A stretch of 22,999 nucleotides of DNA from Tetmemena sp. SeJ-2015 (Eukaryota; Ciliophora; Spirotrichea; Sporadotrichida; Oxytrichidae), in NCBI GenBank assembly GCA_027382625.1, contig JAJKFJ010020937.1:1-22999 (forward strand). Reading direction: 5' to 3'. The notes beneath the pieces are model-generated. The model was not told the origin of the DNA. It ran no database searches and was given only the letters and a program-made list of their open reading frames with translations. The translations under genes were made by a program, and so were the position numbers. Position 1 is the stretch's first letter. Every line of letters starts with the position of its first letter. Below, one piece after another: positions 9,461 to 20,615 of the stretch.

Positions 9461-10398
9461 TTATACAGCTTTTGTCTAAGGTAATAAAAGCCTTGTATAT
9501 TAAAAACTATCAATCGATATAACCTTATTGTATGTGACAAATAATTACATAATAGTCCCCTCGCTATTCATTAGTTACATCTTTAGAAGAAATGAAATCA
9601 TATTAAATTTTCAGACACTAAATTTGCAGAGAAATTTAGACAAAATTAGTATTTCTATTTACGAAACTAGTGGATAAGATAGTTTCCTTAATCAGATATT
9701 AACCCCATCATTAAAATTATATATAATTTAACTTTAAACTTCTGATGCCAGAGTTGCCTTTAAATTTAATTATAATTTTTTTTATTCAACTTTTTTGAAT
9801 TTATCTTATGAAGATTTATCTGAAAATATTATATATTCATTAATTATTTTTAATCTTTTTTAGCATGTTTTTAATTAAAATTTATTTATAATTATTTAGA
9901 TTAATATATTTCAATAAAATTGATTTAATAGAAAGAAATATACTTTAAGATTCTAAATTTTTATTAAGAAATATTTTAAATATTTTATAGTCCTTTAGAT
10001 ATAAACTAATTGAAGTAAATTTTAATTGATCAATTTTGCTATTGAAGATTGGGAAAGGTTCAGTTTTAAAGAGTAGTTTATTTATTAAGTTAAAATATAA
10101 AAAATTTGAGTTATAATACTACAAAAATCTATTTTTTATTTTATCATTTTTATTTTGATAAGCCTTCATTTTTTAAAGGTAACTTTTCTAGATTAATTCT
10201 GAAAAGTAAAATTTATTTATGTGGGAGATTAATAAAATCTGAAGATAATTTATATATCCACATACAGAAAGGTGGACTAAGAGTGTGAAACCTCATTCAC
10301 CAAAATATCTGTGAGACAAAGATCTTCTTTTGCAAATCTTAATAAAAACTCGTGGCTCAAACGGTACATAGTTGATTATAACGGATATATTATATCTG
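9461..10398. other. AT-rich stretch with coding-like minus-strand islands
   Basis: Most of this is plain AT-rich DNA. Two minus-strand islands look coding. About 10,425-10,290 contains MTDIIYPLQSTMYRLSHEF and RFAKEDLCLTDILVNEVSH. About 10,070-9930 contains KTEPFPIFNSKIDQLKFTS. They lie downstream of, and in different frames from, the long frame ending at 10,399. They may be its last exons after small introns, or its frameshifted tail. The plus-strand frame at 10,106-10,288 lies opposite and is probably a shadow. Confidence 0.35.
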
Positions 10399-11604
10399 TC
10401 ATCGTGTAACTATCCGCTGAGTGTGGTGACCCCTATCTATCTGGAAAGTTTTCTATTTGTCCATAGATCCAATCCCATCTTTCAGAAGTAGGACAGGAGT
10501 GTCAACTGGAGATAACCACTCATGATATTTATCAACCCAGTGAGCAACCACTTTCCCACGGCTTTCAGTCAATTTTAATAGTTTGCTTCATGGAAATATG
10601 CGCAACTAGCAAAAAAGTATAGGAATTGAGAAATGGTAAAAAGATCTCACTTCATCTCGATAAGCTGATTTTCATGTTGCTTCACGAGTCCTAGATTTTA
10701 AATTTATAATTTGATGCTAGATTTATAAATTAAATTATAAATAAGAAGAGCTTTTCTTCTGAAAAATATATTTGTAAATTTCAGCCAGATAGTTTGATAG
10801 ATTTTCCCCAATGTCAGTAATAATATAAGACTAGAAAATTAAAATATATTGATTTGATAAATCTCTCCTTCGGCACATGTTTCAACTCATGCAAAGCCTC
10901 TCACTTTGATTAAAACTATTTTCTGGAAATCTCTTTTCCATCAACTTTGGTGTAATATGATATTCCAAATTTAACCTTTCTAATCTATATTTAAGAAGCT
11001 ATTTAATTTTTGTGTGATTTAAAAAGAAATTTCATTCAAATCTATTCATTTTATATAAATTATTTTTCTTATAAAATAACAGTACTTGAGAGGAATGGGT
11101 TCCTTTGAGGATTTTCTTCCTCAATGACAATATATACTGCAGAATTTAATGCAAAATAGAGAGTGTTCGACGGAAATACTTTGTTCAAACCATGTGCTTT
11201 TCAACTTCTAGTGCTTTGAAGCCTTGTAGAGGAAGCTTTAGAAGTGAGATATATAACTTATCATATATTTAAACTTTTTTATTTTTAATGGCTGTTAATC
11301 TCATTCCATCTCTACATATCTCAGTACAAGTATCCTTAGCTAGCCCAGTCTTAGTTTCTCGAAAGCATTAGTGAAAGTAGGGTCTCTGTCTGCCACTCCT
11401 CCTCTCTTGAGGAACTCTTCATCTTTCTTCTTTTGATCATATTTAGTTTTAACTTGAACACTTTTGACACTTTGGCTTCTGTCATTGTTCATCAAAGTTA
11501 TCTGATAGTCAACGTATTCTTAAGTCAACTTCTTCAAAGAGTGGAAAAGCTAACTTTTCCTTCCTCAAGAGGGGAGGAGTGGCATACAGAGACCCTACTT
11601 TCAT
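10399..11604 (-). CDS. Long coding-like frame, uncharacterised protein
   Basis: One minus-strand frame runs about 400 codons from ATG at 11,604, with TAA/TAG as Gln and TGA as Trp at about 5.5 percent of codons. Long runs of 30-44 codons lack them. Early residues are MKVGSLYATPPLLRKEKLAF; a CxxC pair follows (PKCQKC), then an Arg-rich stretch. Later segments are LEYHITPKLMEKRFPENSF, SYIITDIGENLSNYLAEIYK and HWVDKYHEWLSPVDTPVLLL. A second good start is ATG at 11,049 (MNRFEWNFFLNHTK), outside the hairpin, so the gene may begin there and the upstream part belong to the hairpin element. The last 10-15 codons are doubtful: from about 10,430 the neighbouring frame reads better, perhaps through a 14-nt GT-AG gap. 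No family was recognised. The frame assignment is an inference. Confidence 0.4.
11133..11414 (+). repeat. Left arm of the 710-bp hairpin
   Basis: This is the inverted copy of 11,561-11,842. The minus-strand frame passing through it reads in part TEICRDGMRLTAIKNKK and FKALEVEKHMVW. Confidence 0.8.
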
Positions 11605-11842
11605 TAATGCTTTCGAGAAACTAAGACTGGGCTAGCTAAGGATACTTGTACTGAGATATGTAGAGATGGAATGAGATTAACAGCCATTAAAAATTAAAAA
11701 GTTTAAATATATGATAAGTTATATATCTCACTTCTAAAGCTTCCTCTACAAGGCTTCAAAGCACTAGAAGTTGAAAAGCACATGGTTTGAACAAAGTATT
11801 TCCGTCGAACACTCTCTATTTTGCATTAAATTCTGCAGTATA
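11561..11842 (-). repeat. Right arm of the 710-bp hairpin
   Basis: This is the partner of 11,133-11,414. The match runs from the inner TTCCTCAAGAG to the outer CTGCAGTA. Confidence 0.8.
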
Positions 11843-12470
11843 ATATTACCAACATGGAATTTTAATATTTAACGTCTTTAAAATAATTTGAATTAGAAAT
11901 GGAATTTGATATATAATCTCATTTAACTACCTTCTCAAGTCCTCTCTCCAGGCTTCCTTTTCATACTTATTTGTCCTTAACTAAACGGCCCCCAACTCTC
12001 CACTCCTGAAAAAGTGGCAGTTAAGTTTATTAATTCCGTGGGTACAATATTATTTTAAATTAGTGTTACTGAAATGCTATCATTTTAAAGCTGTCTGTAT
12101 TTTCAAAGAAAGCTATATCTGGATTTTAAAAGTAAATATTAATATTTAATTACCAATAATTAAACCTGAATAATATAATATAAACCACTCTAGTCTTGAT
12201 TATCATAATTCAACTAAAAATATAACCATGAATACTATTTTTTATTACTCCTATAAATTAAATATTCCTCCTAATCCTGATGAGTGGTTGAAAATTGTAA
12301 ATTATTAAAAATTAAAAATATTAAATAATTATGATTGATAAAGTTAAAATTATTTTTTTGTTGAAATACTAAAATTTATAAAAAAGAATAGAAAAGCTAA
12401 AATAAGATACACAAATTTAATCTTAATGATTTGTAAAAAAATTTAAGCAAAATTTATAAATATCATCCAA
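11843..12470. other. Spacer between two inverted-repeat elements
   Basis: Mostly AT-rich. A GC-richer island at about 11,930-12,045 looks coding on the minus strand; two competing frames read RTNKYEKEAWREDLRRQL and EWRVGGRLVKDKQVWKG. It may be an exon or gene remnant. Nothing else stands out. Confidence 0.35.
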
Positions 12471-12680
12471 TAGGATGAATATGAATAGATTAGAGGCGGT
12501 TGTAGAAATCTCAGATTAATTAGATCTATTTCAAACTACGCATTATTTAATTCCCTGACCACCTGACCAACGGCCAGATAAAAAGAAGTTGATGTGAAAG
12601 ATTGAAAGATATTTTCTGACCACCTGACCACCTGGTCAGAAAATTACAGGTTTTGAAAGGGAAAATGAAAGATTTATTCA
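12471..12680 (+). repeat. Left TIR of the 1.1-kb element
   Basis: This matches the reverse complement of 13,379-13,588 with scattered differences. It holds two motif clusters, at about 12,554-12,577 and 12,616-12,639. The second contains CTGACCACCTGACCACC followed by TGGTCAG. Confidence 0.8.
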
Positions 12681-12736
12681 CTTAAACTTAAATCTTAAAT
12701 CACTTCAAATCTCTTAAGAGAGCGCGAATAATATAC

Positions 12737-13345
12737 TCATTACGGGCTTAAGCGTTGCATACGTAGTCTTAAGTCTATGTTCAAATGCATTTGTTCCTTG
12801 CTCCTCGAGTTATCCATTTTCCAAACTCTGATCTGGTTTTTCTCTCCTACTATGCTAGTCAGGGGTCCGGTTTCGATGGTAAGCGGGGATTGAGAACCTA
12901 ACGGGGCAACTCCCCCAGCAACTGGTTTTGCAGATCCGACTTTAGCTTCCTTTTGATCTCTTTCAAAGCTGATTGCCTAGGTTTTGAGCCCTTTCCTTGA
13001 ATAGCCAGTATCCACTTCTACTCAATTCTTAGATCTCCCCCATTTATCTTGTTGGAGGTGAACTGATAAACCCCATATCCCACTGACTCAAATTCCTTGG
13101 CGAAGCTATGGTGTAGGTTTTCATTGCGGTGAAAGATTGTGTTGGAGAATCTCGTAGGGCTAGCTCGGGCCAACAAAACTCATCATGGCGAAGAAAAACT
13201 CATGGTGTTCGCTTTAGCCAATTCGCAGATTTGAACTATCTCTGCTCATCTTTAAAAGTTGTTATTCTAAAAGAATTTCTTACACCAAATGTATTAGCCT
13301 TTCCTGTCCATGTTTACTCATCTGCAACATATGGCCTGAAGTCAT
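12737..13345 (-). CDS. Uncharacterised protein of the 1.1-kb element, about 200 codons
   Basis: A frame from ATG at 13,345 to TGA at 12,737-12,739 fills the interior between the TIRs (202 codons, ten reassigned codons). The N-terminus reads MTSGHMLQMSKHGQERLIHL. The last 72 codons contain no TAA, TAG or TGA except the final TAA-TGA pair and include KVGSAKPVAGGVAPLGSQSP and GEKNQIRVWKMDNSRSKEQ. In the middle (about 13,170-12,900) a neighbouring minus frame reads better (FAKEFESVGYGVYQF, ALKEIKRKLKSDLQNQLLGE). The real product may therefore join both through a small intron, or the gene is frameshifted. The plus-strand frame at 13,129-13,350 is its Leu/Ser/Phe-rich antisense shadow. The location suggests an element-encoded protein, but no transposase motif was recognised. 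Confidence 0.45.
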
Positions 13346-13378
13346 TTTGAAAATTAATTATATTTCATATATTTAGAA

Positions 13379-13588
13379 TGAATAAATCTTTCCATTTTAC
13401 CTTTCCGAAACCTGTAAATCTGACCAGTGGTCAGGTGGTCAGAAAATATCTTTCAATCTTTCACATCAACTTCTTTTTATCTGGCCGTTGGTCAGGTGGT
13501 CAGGGAATTAAATAATGCGTAGTTTGAAATAGATCTAATTAATCTGAGATTTCTATAACCGCCTCTAATCTATTCATATTCATCCTAT
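13379..13588 (-). repeat. Right TIR of the 1.1-kb element
   Basis: This is the partner of 12,471-12,680, with mirror-image motif clusters at about 13,420-13,442 and 13,482-13,504. Confidence 0.8.
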
Positions 13589-15560
13589 AATAAATATATA
13601 TAGAAGCTTAAAAATTAATTCAAAAATGATTAAATAAATATACTTACTAAGTATAAATTTAAGCAAATATATTTTCATTCACTAAATTTTGCATAGAATT
13701 AAATAAAAAAAACATTATAAATAAATATCAGAGAAATAGACAAAATCAATAAGTTTGTATGTCTTTTATAATTAATTTTTATTTAGCGTCTATTACTATT
13801 AATTAAAGCTTCATAATGTTATTAAATTTACTTTTTATACTTTTATACTTTCTTCCAGTAAAATAGGTTTGCCATAAATTACCCTTATAATAAATATATT
13901 TTCCTTAGAATAACTCTTTATAAAGTAAAGCTGAAATAACTTTAACTCGGCCAAATTAAAAACTCATAATGAAGTATTAATATTTATCTCATTAACAAAC
14001 CTCTCTAATAAAAGTAATTTCAATTAATTAGAAACTATAATTTATAATCCTCAAAAGTTAAGGGTAATCTTTATTATTTCTTTTGCAAAATTCTTTAGAG
14101 AAATTATAAAATAAATAAAATTCAATATCTGAATTACGAGTTAACTAATTTAATTTAATATAAGTAAATTTATTTCATTTACACAAAATTATTTCTGATA
14201 ACTTTTACTTTTTTCTTATGCTACTATCATTTATATATTTCCAGTAATTAAAGTAGAGCTAAATAAATTAAGAAACTCTCTTAATATTATAATTTATATT
14301 ATAGATCAAAATCTGGAAGATTGCACTTTAAATTTTAAATTAAATAATTTAAATAAACATTCTTATTTATATTTATAATTTAGTATTCATTTTACTTTAG
14401 ATTACTTATTTCTGTATAATAAAAGATTAAATATTCTCATTATATAATATGGAATTTTTATTACAGATGACCTCTAATTAACTGAATTAGGATTAAAATT
14501 TGAACCCTAAGATGTTCGACCAGGCCTTTATTACTAAAAGAATGATATTTAGGAGCGAAAATTATCCTATAACATATTTTTTCCTTAACTTTATTCATTT
14601 TAAATTTTACTGTAGAGGAAAGTCCCCCCCCCAAAATTCAGATTAGTCTATATATAAATTTTAGTGCTTATAGAAATCAAATATGGATTTTCTTTGATTA
14701 ATTATCACTTAAATAAACTTTACTTCGATTATTCAGGATTTGCCTTATCGAAAATTCCATAATTATAAAATTCGTGTTTATGATTAATAAAGTACGAAAT
14801 CCATACCTAAATAACCTTATAAAATGACCTTTCCTTTTGAATAATTATATAAATGTATAAATAGATTATTTATTAGGGGCTTTTTAATATTTTACTAGAA
14901 ATCTATCAATTGATTTACTTGGAATAGTTTAAAAATATAAATTAACTAAAATCTAATTAATTTATAATAAAAAAATAATATTTCAAAGCAATATTGTTGC
15001 TTTCAAGAGTCTTTTAACATAGGAATTTTCTTTTTTAAATTAATATTGAGAAATTTAAAATAAAATTTATAAATTTAAATAGAATAGCCAACTTTGTAGA
15101 TTATATTAATTAAAACTAGTTAATATTTTGACAAAGAAATAATTATTTACACAAATTTATATCATTTTTTTTAATACAAAAGAATTAAGTTTATTAAAGT
15201 GAATTATTTCTGAATAAAGAAAGCCTAAAATATATTTATTGTTCTTTCTCCGTCAGAATTAAATTTATTTGTAGTATGAATGGAGTTAATTTTATTTTAT
15301 AAACCTCATATGCTTCGATATAACAACTTATTTTCTAAAATTAGATAAGAATAAATTGGTAAAATTTTTGCTAAGATTTACTGAATTTACTTATTAAATT
15401 ATTTTTACGGATAGAAAGATATTGTAGAGTAAAAATACAATTAATTTTTTGAAATTTAAATTTATAATAGATTATTTTGTTTTGCATTTTAGGAAAATTT
15501 AGGTTAGTTTGAAATAGAATTAAAAATTAATATTACTTAATTCTTTATATATTTCTTAAA
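13589..15560. other. Very AT-rich stretch without recognised genes
   Basis: Long A and T runs with no coding-like island that I can defend. The only oddity is a C-run at about 14,622-14,632 preceded by GAGGAAAG, which resembles one end of the 803-bp element. Confidence 0.5.
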
Positions 15561-15588
15561 TTAATTAATTAAAGATGTATCTCTCACT

Positions 15589-15720
15589 TCAATGAATGGT
15601 AACACCAATTACAAACAAATTTATCTTATTTTTTTGTTCCTGTCACAAAAGTTAAGAATCAGTCATAGTCTGAATAGTAAACTGCTCCTACTTTTTAATG
15701 GGCTTTCCATTGATACCCAT
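15589..15720 (-). CDS. Possible small gene or exon
   Basis: From ATG at 15,720 the minus strand reads MGINGKPIKKQEQFTIQTMT and, after one TGA taken as Trp, QEQKNKINLFVIGVTIH to a TGA at 15,589-15,591 (43 codons). Composition is slightly richer in GC than the flanks. It is short, no family was recognised, and splicing or a chance frame cannot be excluded. Confidence 0.28.
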
Positions 15721-15764
15721 TTTGATTTTAATAAAATTTATAAAAAAAAAATTGAAAAATTAAA

Positions 15765-16345
15765 ATAAATAAATTCAAATTTAAAACAGTCATTAAATTC
15801 AAAATAGTCCGCAGAGATATTAAACCTGAATATTTCAACTGTGGAAGTCTTGCTGACTATTTATTTTTTAATTTCAGTTCTTTTCTAATTCAGCAAAATT
15901 AAGAGATTATTTAGAACTAAATTTTGTTTTTAAATTTAAATGCCCCTAAAGTAAAAAAGAAAACAGATTAAAAATCATTTTTGAAAGAGTTTTGGGATAG
16001 AAAGCTGCTGCAATCGTGAACATATCGAATATGAGCATCAATTTTACTGTATCAGGACTCAACATTCGATGGGAGATGTTAGTTATATAAAGCTTGAATT
16101 GAAAAGTCATTTCTAAACATATTTAAGAATAATTAGTATCTTAAATAAATTCCAAGTTAAGAATATATTAAGACATGAATATAAAATGAATTCATATTAA
16201 TTCAGGAAGATGGAGATTTTTATCCTTGCTTAAATAATGAGTCTTTGAAATTAATATTTTAAAGATTATTGCTAATACAGTTAGAAACTTCAATTTTTGG
16301 CTGAATTCTCATTCGTTAGAGAAGAAGAGGTTCACTATGAGAGAA
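15765..16345 (+). CDS. Coding-like region with a kinase-like motif, probably split
   Basis: Three plus-strand pieces look coding. At about 15,765-15,890 a 42-codon run without reassigned codons contains FKIVRRDIKPEYF, which resembles the kinase catalytic loop HRDxKPEN with His and Asn replaced. At about 15,857-16,090 another frame reads LRDYLELNFVFKFKCP and FERVLGQKAAAIVNIS, with two reassigned codons in 72. At about 16,190-16,300 a third piece contains EFILIQEDGDFYPCLNN. Connecting them needs small introns or frameshifts that I could not fix. The usual DFG motif is not convincingly present, so even if kinase-derived it is likely decayed. Confidence 0.3.
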
Positions 16346-16799
16346 GGTCTAACTTAATAAAATAAATAAATTAAAATTTACAAATAAATATTATAATAGT
16401 TTTTAGGAATATTAAGATCTTGATATTAATTTAATTTCTTTGGCTTTTTTAATCTATAAAATGCAGTGATAAGATAAATATTATTTTTGGTTGGTTCATT
16501 ATTAATATTGATTTCTTTTTTTTTAAATAATGAAATTAAAAACCTTAAATACAAAATGATAGAGAAAAAAAAAATTATTTAAAATTACATTTTGGTTATA
16601 TGAATTAAATTTAACTATAATTTTTTTCTTAATTTAAATAATTAAAGACTTTAGATTTAACTTTATAATTTGTCATCTGAATGAGTTTCTGTTAATGAAT
16701 ATTAATTAGGTTTAATGATTATTTTTTATTTTAAGGATGAAAGTTTTACTACTTTAAAATAGTCTTCTTACTAGTATAGCTTGGAATTTAATATAATTT

Positions 16800-17189
16800 A
16801 AAATAATATTAGGTATTATATTAAAATGAAAGAAAAGAGTAGCAGTTGAACTATCTCCAATTTAAATAATTATAAGACCTTTTGATTCAGCAAAATATTT
16901 TAAGAGCTTTTAATCCTTGCAACTTTTATGTTGGAGTGCTCATTAAAGATTTATAAACGACACAATTTTAAATAAAGTTAAATATTGCAGATCTTGATCA
17001 AGAGCATCTCGCTGCTGAGGAGTCCTAAGGCTATTATTAAATAAGAAACTCGTATTAAATTTTGAAAAGCTATTAAACAATATGCAGATCAAGGTATGTC
17101 TAAATCATTTAACTTCCGCTAAGTTGTTGCAACTCCCCATTTATTATTTTAATCAAAATCGATTTTAATTTAATTCTCAACTGTAATAA
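16800..17189 (+). pseudogene. Diverged copy of the 821-1189 gene
   Basis: The copy is homologous to the minus-strand gene at 821-1189. In one frame it reads RVAVELSPIQIIIRPFDSA and LQLLCWSAHQR, matching QVAVE, FDSA and LQLLCVSAQQR. After about 16,970 the homology continues in another frame (ISLLRSPKAIIKQETR against ISLLRGTMKMIKEETH), so this copy carries a frameshift. The match extends into the non-coding tail (17,160-17,189). It also extends upstream past the point where the other copy is broken by the 5.7-kb palindrome, so it serves as the unoccupied comparator. Confidence 0.6.
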
Positions 17190-20100
17190 AATATAATTTA
17201 ATATATGTTTGATTAGAAATGTAAAATTTATTGGCTCATAATTTCTATCCAAATTAATGGTTAAAAAGGATGAGAAAATATTAAAACTGACTTTAATCTT
17301 ATGGGATCAATATTTTACTAAGAATTATGGCTATAATATTTGAAAAGCATAATGCAATCAATTGCTATATATTTAGGATAAAAAGTTTAGTAAAATTGTC
17401 AGCCTATCAAAGAATAAAACTTGCTAAAATAAGATAAAAATTAGTGGTGAAATCATCTCAAATCATTAAGATATTTTTAATTCTAAATAAGATTTTTCAT
17501 ATTCATTCACGGGGAAAAATAGTATGAATTATAATTGTCTTAGAATTTCACTTTGTCATTGAAAATAATTTAGAATCTATTTTTTTTTATTTTTACATTT
17601 TAAAATCTCCTATTACTGAATAGCTTTCAACCCACTCATAAGTTCATATTTATAATGATATCTAAGAGACTCTCTTTTTTTTGGGATGTGTTCTTAAAAT
17701 AAAATTTATATCGGAATATTTTTCAGATAAACAAATGTTAAAATCAATATTCAAATATAAATTACTTCCCAAATTTGATTATTTAATTGTTAATTTTTTG
17801 CAATACTTTTTAAATTTAGAAATTGATTTTTATTTTATAAAAACTTTAACAACGAAGGATATGTTTCTCTGATGTTCAGCTCGTAATTTTATCTGGTATA
17901 TTTTAATTTTCTCTTGGTGAAACCCTATTAAATTAAATTATATTTAAATTTAGAGTTTCTTATAATTTGTATACTGACGATAGTACTATTATAATGAGAT
18001 CTTAAATTAATATATCAAAATTAAATCAAATAATTTAGAAAATCAAAAATAAATATTTATTAATTAATTAAATCATTCAAAAAAATAAATAAGAGTTTCA
18101 CTTTTTTTTTTTTAAAAAAAAAGATAGATAAAAAGAATATCTAGGAAAATTATTTGAGAAAATTAAAGCATAATTTTTAATTATTTTTGTTGACTAAAAT
18201 ATATAATTAAGGGTATAATTTAACATTATCATACTTTCACTTTTATTCTTGCATAGATTGTTCACTAAAATAATGTTTATTCATAATTTATTTAATTAGA
18301 ATAGTAGCTTCATTTTTTAAAGTTTTAAATATTATAAGTATAGAAACATTTTAAAAAGAATTCCCTTATTTAAAAATTAATAAATTTGCAATTATTTATT
18401 ATTTTTAAAATATAATAAAATAATTTTTGCAAATAAATTTTTTTGTTTATTTGATTTTAACTGATGCCTAAGTAAATAAAAAAATAATTTTTTTTTATTT
18501 TTTAAAAACATTTTTTTTAATGTATTCTAATTATACAATTATATTTCGACTTAAAGAAGCCTAAAAAATACGAGAATTAATTTATTCAACAGGTTATAAG
18601 TAAATTTATAAACTATTTTAAAAAATTTATATCGCATACATTTTTAATATTCAAATAGCCTAATTTAATGAATTTGAAAGAAAAAGAGGATAGATCATTT
18701 TATACTTATATTTGATGCATCAAGAGGCAACGCAAATAAAATTTAGTAGAGTTTATGTATAAAAATTATATTTAAATGAAATCATTAAGGCTTTATAAAA
18801 TAAAATATTTTTATTTTATATTTATAAAAATATAATAAATGATAGTTGATAATTGTATTTTAAATACGTTGTGATTTATAATTTCAGACCTTTAAACTAA
18901 AATAAAGTAATTTTATAAATAATTATTCTTTGAATTGAAGTCTGCAAAGCTTCAGAGCAATTCAATGGATTGGTAAATTATGATTTAGCCATTTTATTTG
19001 TTTAAAAGTTAAATACATAACAATAAATTGATCGATTGGATCTAAAATATTTTATTATAACTAAATTTTATAAAAATCTTATTTTTTTACCCACTTGTCA
19101 AAAATTTTATGTTATAGCTATCCATTTGTGAAATTAGTAATTTATATGTGAGAGATTTATAAAAGCTTTCTTTTAATTTAAAATATTTACTTCACGGGCG
19201 CCCTCTATTTTTAAAGTTTCATTTAAATTAGTTTTATTATAGATACCATTTACATTTTTATTTTATAATTATGAAATTTTAAATAATTAAAATGTCTTTG
19301 ATATAATTATATCATTCTTTGCTTAAATTATTATGCATTTTTGGCTTTTAAAAAATAGATAGGAATTAAAAAACTGCCAAATTTAAAAATTATTTAATAT
19401 AATTGATTTTAAATACAGACTTTTTCAAAATAAATTAAAAGGAAAAGGGTGAGAAGGAAGACAAAAAGCTCTTCCCTTTAAAAAATCGAAATTTTAATAA
19501 GTGATCTAGGCAAAAAAAGTCCACAATGCCGAATAATTCAATAAACATGCTTATTAAATTTATTAGATTTCGCAAAAAAAATAAAAATAGCGAAAAATTT
19601 TTATTTTGATAATAAAGTTAATTTTAATCTATAAAAAATGAATCTTAAAAGCTATTTTTTCACTCTCTCCCCAAATTTTATAAGAATCTATTCCTTATTT
19701 ATTTTCACTTTAGGAAAAGCATAAATTTCATTTTAAATAAAAATATATTTGAGAGAGGGAGGTAAACTTCATTCCTTCTCCTCCCTAAATGGAAATATAG
19801 AGGATGCATTAAATACGTACTAAGGATATAAAATCTATGTTTACTGCTTTTGAAATATATTTATATAAAGGAAATTTTAAGCTTCTAAATCAAAAATTAA
19901 AGTTTTATGATAAATTTTTTAGCTTTAAATTTTTCTGAACTTATTTCATGTATTAAGTTTATCTATTAATTTTTAAGAATTTAAAAAGCTTCTGAGTATA
20001 AATTTTATCATAAAAAAAAGATTTAGCTTATTAAATTCTTAATTAAAATGATTTCACGAAATTGATGATTGTGGTTGATTTTAGTTCGATAATTCAATTA

Positions 20101-20580
20101 TATTTCATTATTTTTTAAAGATGACTAGATTGGCAACAACTACCGGTGCAATATTTGTTTTATCTTTTTAATAGGTTATATATAATTATTAAAATATTCA
20201 AATTAAGTGCTTACTAAATTTTCGTTTTGTTCTTTTATATAATTAAGCAAGGCAAACGTTTTAAATAGAAGTACAAGTTTTAATTTCATTGGCATACTAA
20301 GAGTATGAATGATAAAACCTAACCACTCTCTGCTTAATAGTTTGCAAATATAATAAAGTTATAATTTAAATAATTAGCTACAAAGCCATCTATGGTTTTA
20401 TTTTCTTAACACACAATAAATGATAATTAATTGAATAGGGTTACTTATAAGATTAATGAAGTATATGTTTGCAGTTTAAGAAATACAAATACTTACCTTA
20501 TCTTAATTACAAGTCATAGTTTAATTAATTCAGTCAAATAATAAAAACTTAATGGGTCTTAAAATAACTCAACTCCTAAC
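17190..20580. other. Very AT-rich stretch, no recognised genes
   Basis: Dominated by A and T runs, including a T13/A10 pair near 18,100. A plus-strand run without reassigned codons at 17,681-17,872 ends in TGA, but its length is within what chance gives here. GC-richer specks near 19,190, 19,440 and 19,760 show no structure that I can defend. Confidence 0.45.
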
Positions 20581-20615
20581 ATCGCAATGATTCTCAGAGA
20601 TAATTTTCCAACTCT

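Larger units (their letters stand above)
11133..11842. mobile_element. 710-bp hairpin element with 282-bp arms
   Basis: Arms at 11,133-11,414 and 11,561-11,842 are inverted copies with only a few differences, separated by a 146-bp loop. The ends read TACTGCAG...CTGCAGTA, with TA on both sides. A minus-strand coding-like frame crosses both arms and the loop. In the loop it reads WLSDNFDEQWQKPKCQKC. The structure is either a foldback transposon or an inverted duplication of the 5' part of the neighbouring gene. Confidence 0.75.
12471..13588. mobile_element. 1.1-kb long-TIR element carrying a gene
   Basis: Inverted arms of about 210 bp (12,471-12,680 and 13,379-13,588) begin TAGGATGAATATGAATAG. 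A TA at each end could be a target duplication. The arms contain clustered GGTCAG/CTGACC motifs typical of subterminal binding sites. The roughly 700-bp interior is the most GC-rich DNA of the window and is coding-like on the minus strand. The arms differ at several sites. Confidence 0.8.

Noticed and set aside
10106..10288. 60-codon plus-strand frame
   Set aside because: It lies opposite a better minus-strand coding-like stretch and has an AT-biased composition.
11433..11624. 63-codon plus-strand frame in the hairpin element
   Set aside because: The opposite strand gives a more charged protein that continues through the left arm and beyond. The plus frame is probably antisense.
13129..13350. 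Plus-strand frame of 73 codons ending in TGA
   Set aside because: It is rich in Leu, Ser and Phe and lies antisense, codon-aligned, to a Lys/Glu-rich minus-strand frame in the 1.1-kb element. It is most likely a shadow.
17681..17872. 63-codon plus-strand run ending in TGA
   Set aside because: The region is extremely AT-rich, and about ten runs of this length are expected by chance across six frames. There is no start, splice or homology support.
18090..18125. T-run followed by A-run as a terminator or hairpin
   Set aside because: This is a homopolymer pair common in such AT-rich DNA, with no adjacent gene that would need a terminator.
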